DNA of 64,000 nt from Sphaerotilus microaerophilus (GCF_023734135.1 NZ_AP025730.1:2480001-2544000); one strand, 5' to 3'. Shown: positions 19,076-27,285, counted from the first letter of the stretch. The notes: generated by a model from the letters alone, not told the origin. Program-made: numbers and translations.

Positions 19076-19498
19076 ATGACAGCTCCATTTCGCATTCAGA
19101 AGCCATTGGTTTTCCGTGCCGGAGACGGCAACCCTCAGCCAGGCGACGAGTTCAGACAGTACCTTGGTCGGCTGCTAAAGATGATTCCCGCTGAGGTTCT
19201 GGGCGTCTACACGATCGGTGCCGGGTTCATTCCCAAAGGTGAACGATTGTCCGAAGCCATCTGGGCGGCAATCTGCTTGGTGCTGGTTATTGTTGTTCGA
19301 ACTTTCGGTACTGCAGACCCGGAGAACGGGCAAGGGCCACAGCGTTTTCCGGTCTTTGTGTCGGCGGTAGCTTTCGTCATCTGGCTCTACAACCTTGGTG
19401 GCCCCTTCGCCAGCTATCACGTTCAGATTCCATACATCGGATCGCTTGCTGTGCTCCTCTGGTCGTTCTTGATCCCCTATTTCTACAAGGGCGAGTGA
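19076..19498 (+). CDS. Small multi-pass membrane protein, last gene of the island operon
   Basis: A 140-residue protein of no family I recognise. The first ~55 residues are soluble (MTAPFRIQKPLVFRAGDGNP onward). Three hydrophobic segments follow at about 62-78 (IWAAICLVLVIVVRTF), 92-108 (PVFVSAVAFVIWLYNL) and 119-138 (IPYIGSLAVLLWSFLIPYFY), the last ending in the charged tail KGE. It begins 21 bases after the CHAT gene in the same direction, so I take it as part of the same operon. A membrane protein next to a protease could be its substrate or a membrane-acting effector. GC is lower than the chromosomal average. Confidence 0.72.
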   Translation: MTAPFRIQKPLVFRAGDGNPQPGDEFRQYLGRLLKMIPAEVLGVYTIGAGFIPKGERLSEAIWAAICLVLVIVVRTFGTADPENGQGPQRFPVFVSAVAFVIWLYNLGGPFASYHVQIPYIGSLAVLLWSFLIPYFYKGE

Positions 19499-19721
19499 AC
19501 GAGCCTCCACTACAACGGAAAGCTATACCAAGCGCCCGCAGTATTCTCTAATGCGCCTTCCACGCCCACAAGGGCATGGGGCAATGCAAGGCGGCGGATT
19601 TTCCTGTTCCATGGCTATTGAGCCGAGCATTTGAATCGGACTGCGCGCCTTGCGGTAAACCGGTCATTCGTGAATGACGGCACCTGGCCGAGACCAGACA
19701 TCCCTCGCAAACGCGCCCCCC

Positions 19722-20620
19722 TCACTCCACCCGATGCTCCAACCGATACTCCCCAGGCGCCACCCCCGTCCACTGCTTGAACGCCCGGTGAAAGGTGCTG
19801 GCTTCGGAGAAGCCCACGCGTTCGGCGATGTCGGGCAGGGGCCAGGGGGTGTGCAGCAGGTAGTCGATGGCGGCGTCGCGGCGGGTTTCGTCCTTGAGTT
19901 GCTGGAAGCCGCGGCCCTCCTCGCGCAGGCGGCGGCGCAGGGTCTGGGGGGTGACGGCCAGGCTGGCGCCCACGTCTTCCAGTGAGGGCATGTCGCCGCC
20001 CAGGCTCTTGCGCAGCAGGCGGCGGATGCGGTCGGTGAGGTTGCTGCTGTCGCGGTACTTGACGATCAGGTTGGCGGGCGCGCCGGCCAGGAACTCGCGC
20101 AGGCTCTGCGGGGACTGCACCACCGGCAACTCCAGCCAGTGCGCCTCGAAGCTCAGGCCGACGCTGCTCTGGCCGCCGCGCACGGGCACCTGGTAGACGC
20201 GCGAGCTGTCGGCGGTGCCGTGGCCGCTGGTGTAGTCCACGCCCTGCAGCGGGATGCGCCGGGCCACCAGCCAGGAGGCGGCGCCAAAGCTCAGCAGCAT
20301 GAAGGCCTTGATGGCGTAGTCGAGCCGGCCATCGGGCGCGCGGCGCGGCACGAAGCGCAGCTGCGCCTGGCCGCCCTGCACGGCCAGGCGGGGCACGAAG
20401 TCGTCGATCAGCAGGTGGTAGTACGCAAAGCCCTCGCGCAGCGCCTCGCCCAGCGTGGCGCAGTGCACCAGCCGGCGCATGCAGCGGCCAGAGCTGCCGG
20501 GCTGGAGAGGGCGGTCGAGCAGGCCCCAGAGCTCGTCGCGCCGGGCGCGGCGCAGCGCGCGGATCAGCGCGGCGTATTGGTCCTGGGAGATGCGCGCCAG
20601 CAGCGAGTCGAGCACGGCGG
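19722..20620 (-). pseudogene. AraC-family regulator lacking its N-terminus
   Basis: The reading frame carries the arabinose-binding-like regulatory domain (ISQDQYAALIRALRRARRDE onward) and a C-terminal AraC helix-turn-helix pair. The relevant segments are ASLAVTPQTLRRRLREEGRG, then DIAERVGFSEASTFHRAFKQ, then WTGVAPGEYR. Homology stops near 20600-20620, where about the first 30-40 residues should be. Beyond that the frame stays open only as a shadow of the PrpD-like fragment on the other strand. No natural start or promoter remains, so a longer annotated protein in this frame would be spurious. Confidence 0.7.
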
Positions 20621-21320
20621 GCACGCTGGCCGCGGCCGCCGCGGTGGGCCGGCTGCTGCGGCTGGATGCGGCGCAGATGACCCACGCGCTGGGCTCGGCC
20701 GGCACCACCACCGCGGGCCTGTGGGAGTTCCTGCGCGATGCGGCCGACTCCAAGCAGCTGCACACCGCCCAAGCTGCCTGCAACGGCCTGCTGGCCGCGT
20801 ACCTGGCGGCCGAGGGCTTCACCGGCGCGCAGCGCATCCTGGAAGGCCCGCAGGGGCTGGCCGCCGGCATGTCGACCGACGCCGAACCGAGCCGCCTCAC
20901 CGACGGCCTGGGCTGCCGCTGGGCGCTGGCCGAGACCTCCTTCAAGTTCCGCGCCTCCTGCCGCCACACCCACCCGGCGGCCGATGCGCTGCAGCGGCTG
21001 ATTCGGGAGGAGGGCCTCACCGCGGGCGACACCGAGGCCGTCACCGCCCGGGTGCACCAGGGCGCCATCGACGTGCTCGGCCCGGTGGTGGCGCCGCACA
21101 CGGTGCACCAGTCCAAGTTCTCGATGGGCACGGTGCTGGGCCTGATCGCGCTGCATGGCCGTGCCGGGCTGACCGAGTTCGACCGCCACTTTGCCGACGC
21201 CGACCTGGCCGCCTTCCGCCAGCGTGTGCGCATGGAACGGACCCGGAGGTGGACGGCGCCTACCCCGCGCGCTGGATCGGCAAGGTCGAGGTCACCACTC
21301 GCGGCGCCGGTGGTGGGGCG
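20608..21320 (+). pseudogene. MmgE/PrpD-family fragment, truncated and frameshifted
   Basis: Starting at about 20608 the frame reads TLAAAAAVGRLLRLDAAQM, then HALGSAGTTTAGLWEFLRDA, then FSMGTVLGLIALHG, the C-terminal two-thirds of MmgE/PrpD proteins (2-methylcitrate dehydratase, cis-aconitate decarboxylase relatives). The N-terminal ~150 residues are missing. At about 21238, after RVRME, the match shifts to another frame (DPEVDGAYPARWIGKVEVTT), an indel. It then fades at about 21320 before the usual end. It abuts the AraC gene head to head at 20600-20620. Confidence 0.72.
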
Positions 21321-21377
21321 CTGGCTGGGCCGGGTCTGACGGTCGTCGGCCCGGCATCGTCCTCGCCTCGGTTGGCC

Positions 21378-21770
21378 TCAGGCGAGCTCGGACAGCTCGA
21401 TCAGGTTGAAATCCGGATCGCGTACATAGACCGAGCGGATCTTCCCGGTCGCGCCGGTGCGCAGCACCGGGCCTTCGACGATCGGCCAGTTGGCCGCAGC
21501 CAGCCGCGCGATCACCGCGTCCAGCGGGATCGCGGCGATGAAGCACAGGTCCAGCGCGCCGGGCACCGGCAGGTGCGCCTTGGGCTCGAACTCGGCGCCC
21601 TGCACGTGCAGGTTGATCTTTTGCTGGCCGAAGGTCAGTGCCTGGCGTTCGACCGGCGGCGTGCCGCCGACGAAGGTTTCCAGCGCCATGCCCAGCACGC
21701 GGGTGTAGAAGTCGATGCAGGCCTGCGGCCGCGCGGTGGTGAGGACGAGGTGGTCGAGGTGATCGATCAT
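21378..21770 (-). CDS. VOC-family (glyoxalase/bleomycin resistance fold) protein
   Basis: A 130-residue protein with two beta-alpha-beta-beta-beta units of the vicinal oxygen chelate superfamily. It begins MIDHLDHLVLTTARPQACID, then FYTRVLGMALETF, and ends with VYVRDPDFNLIELSELA. Metal-ligand candidates are the early His (HLDHLV) and the late Glu (LIEL). It lies 12 bases downstream of the LysR gene on the same strand, so the two are probably co-transcribed. The substrate cannot be inferred. Confidence 0.85.
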   Translation of the reverse strand: MIDHLDHLVLTTARPQACIDFYTRVLGMALETFVGGTPPVERQALTFGQQKINLHVQGAEFEPKAHLPVPGALDLCFIAAIPLDAVIARLAAANWPIVEGPVLRTGATGKIRSVYVRDPDFNLIELSELA

Positions 21771-21782
21771 GGGGCGCTCCGT

Positions 21783-22721
21783 TCAGATCCCGCCATCCTG
21801 CCCGATCCACCGGCCCGGCCACACCCCGGACTCCACCCGCTGGTGGATCAGCTCGGTGGCCAGGGCCATCACCGCGTGACAGGCCAGCGTGGTCGGGCGG
21901 GTGACGCTGGTGGCCAGCACGACGCGGCGCAGCATGCCGGCGTCCTCGATGGTGGCGGCCTGCAGGCGCTGTGCGGCCACTTCCTCGGCCACCGACACCA
22001 TGGGCAGGATGGTGCTGCCGATGCCGCACTCCACCGCCTTCTTGACGCTGGGCAGCGAGTCGATCTCCGCCACCACCTGCAGCCGCACGCCCAGCGGCGC
22101 ACAGGCCTCGTCGATGATGCGGCGCAGGCCGTGTTCGCGCCCCGGCAGCACCAGCGGCCAGTCGGCCACGCGCGCCAGCGGCAAGGTGCCGGGCAGCGGC
22201 TCGCCGCCGGGTGGGGTGATCAGCGCCAGGCGTTCTTCCAGCAGGGGGCGCTTGACCAGCGTGGCGTCCGGCTGGCTGCCGAAGAGGATGGCCCAGTCCA
22301 GCCGCCCGGCCTGCAGCCACTCGCGCAGGAAGCCGCTGTAGGCCTCGATCACCTTCAGCCGCACCTGCGGCAGGCGCGTGCGGCAGGCCTGCACGATCGG
22401 CACGGTGGCGGCCAGCGCGGTGGTGGTGGGCAGGCCGATCACCACCTCGCCGCTGGGCAGCTCGGTCGACTGCCGCACCGCCTGGCGGGCGCGCTCCACG
22501 TCGGCCAGCACCACCCGCGCGTGGTCCAGGAAGGTGCGGCCGGCCTCGGTCAGCGCCATGCCGCGGCTGGAGCGCTCGAACAGCGCCGCGCCCACCTCCG
22601 CCTCCAGCGCCGCGATCTGCTGGCCCAGCGCAGGCTGCGCCACGTGCAGCCGCGTGGAGGCCTTCAGCAGGCTGCCCGCCTCGCTGACGCCGATGAAGTA
22701 GCGGAGCTGGCGCAGTTCCAT
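21783..22721 (-). CDS. LysR-family regulator of the adjacent catabolic cluster
   Basis: 312 residues. The winged helix-turn-helix lies in LRYFIGVSEAGSLLKASTRL, then HVAQPALGQQIAALEAEVGA, the NAC/CynR-like subgroup. The effector domain begins at VVIGLPTTTALAATVPIVQA. It is divergent from the hydratase gene at 22813 with a 91-base gap holding a LysR-type dyad (22730-22744), the standard layout for autoregulation plus control of the divergent operon. Its effector is likely an intermediate of that pathway. Confidence 0.9.
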   Translation of the reverse strand: MELRQLRYFIGVSEAGSLLKASTRLHVAQPALGQQIAALEAEVGAALFERSSRGMALTEAGRTFLDHARVVLADVERARQAVRQSTELPSGEVVIGLPTTTALAATVPIVQACRTRLPQVRLKVIEAYSGFLREWLQAGRLDWAILFGSQPDATLVKRPLLEERLALITPPGGEPLPGTLPLARVADWPLVLPGREHGLRRIIDEACAPLGVRLQVVAEIDSLPSVKKAVECGIGSTILPMVSVAEEVAAQRLQAATIEDAGMLRRVVLATSVTRPTTLACHAVMALATELIHQRVESGVWPGRWIGQDGGI

Positions 22722-22729
22722 GGTTGGCT

Positions 22730-22744
22730 ATATGGTTTGGGTAT
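22730..22744. promoter_or_regulatory. Candidate LysR-type operator
   Basis: ATAT-N7-GTAT dyad within the only AT-rich stretch of the divergent intergenic region, one base from perfect ATAC-N7-GTAT symmetry. It lies 9 bases before the regulator start codon and about 70 bases before the hydratase start. Confidence 0.4.
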
Positions 22745-22812
22745 ACAAAGTAGCTCGAACAAGTATTTCACAGCTAGCAATGACCTCCCCACAATCCCGC
22801 CAGGAGAATCCC

Positions 22813-23679
22813 ATGACCCTCGACACCGTCCCTCTCGACATCGACCACCTTCGCAGCTGGATCGGCCGCTCGACGACGCTGGATGACCTCGTCACCGCCG
22901 TGCCGATCCAGGCCCTGACCGCCACGCTGGACCGCGACGATGCGCCGGTCGGCCCGGCTGACGCGCTGCCACCGCTGTGGCACTGGCTGTACTTCCTGCC
23001 GGTGCACCGCCAGTCCGAGATCGGGCCGGACGGCCACCCGAAGCGCGGCGGCTTCCTGCCGCCGGTGCCGCTGCCGCGGCGCATGTGGGCCGGCAGCCAG
23101 CTGGAGTTCCTGGCGCCGATCCACGTCGGCCAGGCGATCTCGCGCACCTCGACCATCGCCGACGTGCGCCTGAAGGAAGGCCGCAGCGGGCCACTGGTCT
23201 TCGTGAAGGTGCGCCACGAGGTCAGCGCCGACGGCACACCGGCGATCCTGGAGTTCCACGACATCGTCTACCGCGACCTGGCCCAGCCCGGCGAGGCCCC
23301 GCCGCCGGGCGTGCCGGCGCCCGCGGATGCCGCCTGGACGCGCCGCATCGTGCCCGACGACGTGCTGCTGTTCCGCTACTCGGCGCTGACCTTCAACGGC
23401 CACCGCATCCACTACGACCGCAAGTACGTCACCGAGGTGGAGGGCTACCCCGGCCTGATCGTGCACGGCCCGCTGATCGCCACGTTGCTGCTCGATCTGC
23501 TGCGCCGCGAGCGGCCGCAGGCGCGCGTCACGCACTTCGCCTTCAAGGCGATGCAGCCGATCTTCGACATCGCGCCCTTCGAGGTATGCGGCCGCCCCGA
23601 CGACGCGCAACACGTCTCGCTCTGGGCCCGCACGCCCGAGGGCCAGCTGGCGATGCAGGCCACGGCGACGCTGGCCTGA
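22813..23679 (+). CDS. MaoC/FAS1-like acyl-CoA hydratase (mesaconyl- or itaconyl-CoA hydratase type)
   Basis: A 288-residue two-hot-dog hydratase resembling mesaconyl-C4-CoA hydratase. The N-terminal half is a FAS1-type dehydratase domain (PPLWHWLYFLPVHRQSEIGP, then RMWAGSQLEFLAP). The C-terminal half has the hydratase motif FRYSALTFNGHRIHYDRKYV with catalytic Asp/His candidates, and GLIVHGPLIATLLLDLL. The ATG at 22813 has CAGGAG seven bases upstream; an earlier in-frame start lies in the regulator operator region. It is the first gene of a co-directional set with an acyl-CoA dehydrogenase, a CoA-transferase and a CitE-like lyase, which points to catabolism of a C5 branched dicarboxylate through citramalyl-CoA. 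Confidence 0.85.
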   Translation: MTLDTVPLDIDHLRSWIGRSTTLDDLVTAVPIQALTATLDRDDAPVGPADALPPLWHWLYFLPVHRQSEIGPDGHPKRGGFLPPVPLPRRMWAGSQLEFLAPIHVGQAISRTSTIADVRLKEGRSGPLVFVKVRHEVSADGTPAILEFHDIVYRDLAQPGEAPPPGVPAPADAAWTRRIVPDDVLLFRYSALTFNGHRIHYDRKYVTEVEGYPGLIVHGPLIATLLLDLLRRERPQARVTHFAFKAMQPIFDIAPFEVCGRPDDAQHVSLWARTPEGQLAMQATATLA

Positions 23680-23734
23680 ATGGCTTGAATGGCCTTGTCA
23701 AAACTCAAGACCTGACCCCATCCATGGGAACTCC

Positions 23735-24895
23735 ATGCAGCACGAACCCGACGCCTACCAGGAGATCCGCGACGCGGTGCGCGACCTCTGTGCCCAGTAT
23801 CCGGACGAGTACTTCCGCCGGATCGACGAGCAGCGCGGCTACCCCGAGGAATTCGTCGATGCGCTGACGAAGGCCGGCTGGATGGCCGCGCTGATCCCGC
23901 AGGACTACGGCGGCTCGGGCCTGAGCATGGCCGAGGCCTCGGTCATCATGGAAGAGATCAACCGCTCAGGCGGCAACTCCGGCGCCTGCCACGGCCAGAT
24001 GTACGTGATGAACGCCATCGTGCGCAGCGGCAGCGAGGCGCAGAAGCGCCAGTACCTGCCGAAGATCGCCGCGGGCGAGCTGCGCATCCAGGCCATGGGC
24101 GTGACCGAGCCGACCACCGGCAGCGACACCACCAAGCTCAAGACCCAGGCGGTACGGAAGGACGGGCGCTGGGTCATCAACGGCCAGAAGGTCTGGATCT
24201 CCCGCGTGCAGCACAGCGACATGATGATCCTGCTGGCGCGCACCACGCCGCTGGCGGACGTCCAGAAGAAGTCCGAGGGGCTGAGCTGCTTCCTGATCGA
24301 CCTGAAACAGGCGGTAGGCCACGGCCTCACCGTGCGGCCGATCCTGAACATGGTCAACCACGAGACCAACGAGCTCTTCTTCGACCACCTCGAGATCCCG
24401 GAGGAGAACCTGCTCGGCCCCGAGGGCAAGGGCTTCAAGACGCTGCTCGACGGCCTGAACGCCGAGCGCACGCTGATCGCCGCCGAGTGCATCGGCGACG
24501 GCTACTGGTTCATCGACCGGGCGGTGAAGTACGCCAACGAGCGCGTGGTCTTCAGCCGCAAGATCGGACAGAACCAGGGCGTGCAGTTCCCCATCGCCGA
24601 GGCCTACATCGAGCTGGAGGCCGCCAACCTGATGCGCTGGGAGGCCTGCAGGAAGATCGACGCACACCAGAACGCGGGCGCGCAGGCCAACATGGCCAAG
24701 CACCTGGCCGCCAAGGCCAGCTGGGAGGCCGCCAACGTCTGCCTGCAGACGCACGGCGGCTTCGGCTTCGCCTGCGAATACGACATCGAGCGCAAGTTCC
24801 GCGAGACCCGGCTGTACCAGGTGGCGCCGATCTCGACCAACATGATCTTCAGCTACGTCGCAGAGCACGTGCTGGGATTGCCGAGGTCCTATTGA
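23735..24895 (+). CDS. Acyl-CoA dehydrogenase family protein
   Basis: 386-residue FAD-dependent acyl-CoA dehydrogenase. The N-terminal helical domain includes MAALIPQDYGGSGLSMAEAS. The middle domain carries the flavin-contacting MGVTEPTTGSDTTKLKT and WVINGQKVWISRV. The C-terminal helical domain includes CLQTHGGFGFACEYDIERKF. Oddly, the usual YEGTSEI segment that carries the catalytic Glu is LYQVAPISTNMIF here, so the base must sit elsewhere (helix G, as in isovaleryl-CoA dehydrogenase) or activity is altered. It is 14 bases upstream of the CoA-transferase. A saturated C5 dicarboxyl-CoA such as methylsuccinyl-CoA is a plausible substrate by context only. Confidence 0.88.
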   Translation: MQHEPDAYQEIRDAVRDLCAQYPDEYFRRIDEQRGYPEEFVDALTKAGWMAALIPQDYGGSGLSMAEASVIMEEINRSGGNSGACHGQMYVMNAIVRSGSEAQKRQYLPKIAAGELRIQAMGVTEPTTGSDTTKLKTQAVRKDGRWVINGQKVWISRVQHSDMMILLARTTPLADVQKKSEGLSCFLIDLKQAVGHGLTVRPILNMVNHETNELFFDHLEIPEENLLGPEGKGFKTLLDGLNAERTLIAAECIGDGYWFIDRAVKYANERVVFSRKIGQNQGVQFPIAEAYIELEAANLMRWEACRKIDAHQNAGAQANMAKHLAAKASWEAANVCLQTHGGFGFACEYDIERKFRETRLYQVAPISTNMIFSYVAEHVLGLPRSY

Positions 24896-24909
24896 ACGGG
24901 AGCAGGGCC

Positions 24910-26103
24910 ATGACGCGACCGCTCGACGGGATCACCGTTGTGACCTTGGAACACGCGATCGCCGCGCCGTTCTGCACCCGCCAGCTGGCCGACCTGGGCG
25001 CGCGGGTCATCAAGATTGAGCGCCCGGGCAGCGGCGACTTCGCCCGCGCCTACGACGAGCGGGTCAAGGGCCTGGCCTCGCACTTCGTCTGGACCAACCG
25101 CTCCAAGGAGAGCCTGACGCTGGACGTCAAGCACGCCCAGGCGCGGTTGGTGCTGGATGCCCTGCTGGAGCGCGCCGACGTGCTGGTGCAGAACCTGGCG
25201 CCGGGCGCGGCCGCACGGCTGGGCCTGTCCTTCGAGGCGCTGCACGCCCGGCACCCGCGGCTGATCGTCTGCGACATCTCGGGCTATGGCGATGACCCTG
25301 CCAACCCCGGGCCCTACCGCGACAAGAAGGCCTACGACCTGCTGATCCAGAGCGAGTCGGGCTTTCTGTCGATCACCGGCACGCCTGATGACCCGGCCAA
25401 GGCGGGCTGCTCGATCGCCGACATCGCCGCGGGCATGTACGCCTACTCGAACATCCTGGCCGCGCTGATCCAGCGCGGCCGGACCGGGCAGGGCAGCCAC
25501 ATCGACGTGTCGATGCTGGAGAGCATGGTCGAGTGGATGAACTTCCCGCTGTACTACGCCTTCGACGGCGCCGCGCCGCCGCCGCGCGCCGGGGCGGCGC
25601 ACGCCACCATCTTCCCCTACGGGCCCTTCCCGGCTGGGGACGGCAAGCACGTGATGCTCGGCCTGCAGAACGAGCGCGAGTGGCTGGCCTTCTGCAGCGG
25701 CGTGCTGCAGCGCCCGGAGCTGGCCAGCGACGAGCGCTTCGCCTCCAACTCCCGCCGGGTGGCCAACCGCCAGGCGCTGCGCGAGGTGATCGGCGAGGTG
25801 TTCGGCGCGCTGACGGCCGAGCAGCTGATCGACCGGCTGGACCAGGCCCAGATCGCCAACGCGCACATCAACGACATGCACGACGTCTGGGCCCACCCGC
25901 AGCTGCAGGCCCGCGGGCGCTGGGCCGAGGTCGGCAGCCCCGCCGGCCCGTTGCCCGCCCTGCTGCCACCCGGCCGGGTGGACGCCTGGGACCCGCGCAT
26001 GGATGCCGTGCCCGCGCTGGGCCAGCACAGCGATGCCATCCTGGCCGAACTGGGCTGGAACGACTCAGCGATCGGCGCCCTGCGCCGCGACGGGGCGATC
26101 TGA
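24910..26103 (+). CDS. CaiB/BaiF-family CoA-transferase
   Basis: 397-residue class III CoA-transferase, which moves CoA between a donor thioester and a carboxylic acid through an aspartyl intermediate. The N-terminal ITVVTLEHAIAAPFCTRQLA is followed by the nucleotide-binding-like VIKIERPGSGDFAR. The catalytic Asp is in KKAYDLLIQSESGFLSITG, and SIADIAAGMYAYSNILAAL and FPYGPFPAGDGKHVMLGLQN follow. With the hydratase and the CitE-like lyase it would activate itaconate or mesaconate, or transfer CoA within the pathway. The ATG at 24910 was chosen over a long upstream open frame that overlaps the dehydrogenase. Confidence 0.9.
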   Translation: MTRPLDGITVVTLEHAIAAPFCTRQLADLGARVIKIERPGSGDFARAYDERVKGLASHFVWTNRSKESLTLDVKHAQARLVLDALLERADVLVQNLAPGAAARLGLSFEALHARHPRLIVCDISGYGDDPANPGPYRDKKAYDLLIQSESGFLSITGTPDDPAKAGCSIADIAAGMYAYSNILAALIQRGRTGQGSHIDVSMLESMVEWMNFPLYYAFDGAAPPPRAGAAHATIFPYGPFPAGDGKHVMLGLQNEREWLAFCSGVLQRPELASDERFASNSRRVANRQALREVIGEVFGALTAEQLIDRLDQAQIANAHINDMHDVWAHPQLQARGRWAEVGSPAGPLPALLPPGRVDAWDPRMDAVPALGQHSDAILAELGWNDSAIGALRRDGAI

Positions 26104-26139
26104 ACCGGACGAGCTGATATGCCCGACCTCTCCCGCAGC

Positions 26140-26417
26140 GTCGGCGCCAGCGCGGGGGGGGCATGCCGATGGGCTGGGCGAGGCCGATGACCTGCTGGCG
26201 CTGTGCCACGCACTGCGCGCCGATGCCTCGGCGCAGCGGCTGGTGCTGGTCGGCTTCTCCTTCGGCGCCTTCGTCCAGGCCCGCGTCGCCCATGCGCTGG
26301 CGCAGCAGGGCCCGGCCGACCTCCCACCCGGTGACGGTGCTGCCCGACGCCGACCACTTCTTCACCGGCCGGCTGCCGCTGCTGCGCACGCTGCTGCTGG
26401 CCCATCTGCGCGGCTGA
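26140..26417 (+). pseudogene. Remnant of an alpha/beta hydrolase
   Basis: Two pieces in different frames. One reads QRLVLVGFSFGAFVQARVAH (nucleophile elbow G-F-S-F-G) at about 26238-26297. The other reads TVLPDADHFFTGRLPLLRTL to 26417, containing the catalytic-His region that closes small alpha/beta hydrolases. The middle of the domain and a proper N-terminus are absent, so at least one deletion and a frame change have occurred. It lies between the CoA-transferase and the lyase. Confidence 0.65.
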
Positions 26418-26436
26418 CAGCCGCCGTCCGTTCACC

Positions 26437-27285
26437 ATGACGCCTCCTGCCTCCTCGTCTGCGCTGGCCCAGGCCCGCACCCTGCTGTTCGTGCCGGGCC
26501 ACCGCCCCGAACGTTTCGCCAAGGCCCTTGCCAGCGGTGCCGATGCCATCGTGCTTGACCTGGAGGACGCCGTGCCGCCCGGCGAGAAGGCCGCGGCCCG
26601 CGCCGCCATCGCGCAGGCCCTGCCGCAGCTGGCCGCCGCGGGCGTGTCGGGCGTGCGGGGCGTGCCGGTGGTGCTGCGCATCCACACGCTGGCCAGCGAG
26701 GCGGGCGTGGCGGACCTGGCCTGGCTGGGCGAGCAGCCCGCCACGGCGCTGGGTGGCGTGATGCTGGCCAAGGCCGAGTCAGCTGGGCAGGTCGAGGCGG
26801 TCCACCGGCGGCTGCCCAGCGTGCCGCTGCTGCCCCTGATCGAGAGCGCCGCCGGCTACCAGGCGCTGCCGGCCATCGCGGCGGCACCCGGCGTGTGCCG
26901 GCTGGTGCTGGGCCACATCGACTTCATGGCCGACACCGGCATCCGCAGCTCGGAGGACGAGCGCGAGTTGGATCCGCTGCGCTTCGCGGTGGCCATCCAG
27001 ACGCGGCTGAACCGCCTGGCCCCGGCCGTGGACGGCGTGACGGTGGCCATCGATGACGAGGCCCGCCTGCGCAGCGACACCCGGCGCGCGCTGCACTTCG
27101 GCTTTGGCGCCAAGCTCTGCATCCACCCGCGCCAGGTGGCCGGCATCCACGCCGCCCTGGCCCCCAGCGTGGAGGAGCTGGCCTGGGCCCAGGGCGCGGC
27201 CGTGCAGCTCGACGGCCGCATGGTCGACCTGCCCGTGGTGCTGCAGGCCCGGGCCACGGTGGCGCGGGCTCGGCGACATGGCTGA
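26437..27285 (+). CDS. HpcH/HpaI-CitE family lyase (citramalyl-CoA lyase candidate)
   Basis: 282-residue TIM-barrel lyase of the CitE-like group. Motifs: RTLLFVPGHRPERFAKAL, DAIVLDLEDAVPPGEK (metal and substrate Asp/Glu), GVMLAKAESAGQVEA, LLPLIESAAGY, LVLGHIDFMADTGI and FGFGAKLCIHPRQVAGIHAA. This architecture cleaves beta-hydroxyacyl-CoA thioesters such as citramalyl-CoA into acetyl-CoA and pyruvate. It closes the gene set begun at 22813 and, after hydration, would supply the carbon-splitting step. The specificity is inferred from neighbours. Confidence 0.87.
   Translation: MTPPASSSALAQARTLLFVPGHRPERFAKALASGADAIVLDLEDAVPPGEKAAARAAIAQALPQLAAAGVSGVRGVPVVLRIHTLASEAGVADLAWLGEQPATALGGVMLAKAESAGQVEAVHRRLPSVPLLPLIESAAGYQALPAIAAAPGVCRLVLGHIDFMADTGIRSSEDERELDPLRFAVAIQTRLNRLAPAVDGVTVAIDDEARLRSDTRRALHFGFGAKLCIHPRQVAGIHAALAPSVEELAWAQGAAVQLDGRMVDLPVVLQARATVARARRHG

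Noticed and set aside
11848..19498. Prophage or integrative conjugative element
   Set aside because: No integrase, structural, replication or conjugation genes, and no tRNA-associated attachment repeats were seen. The only mobility genes are three simple insertion sequences.
20139..22886. A 915-codon open frame on the plus strand
   Set aside because: It runs antisense to the AraC, VOC and LysR genes, which have clear families. Only a short stretch near 21240-21310 is meaningful, as the frameshifted end of the PrpD remnant.
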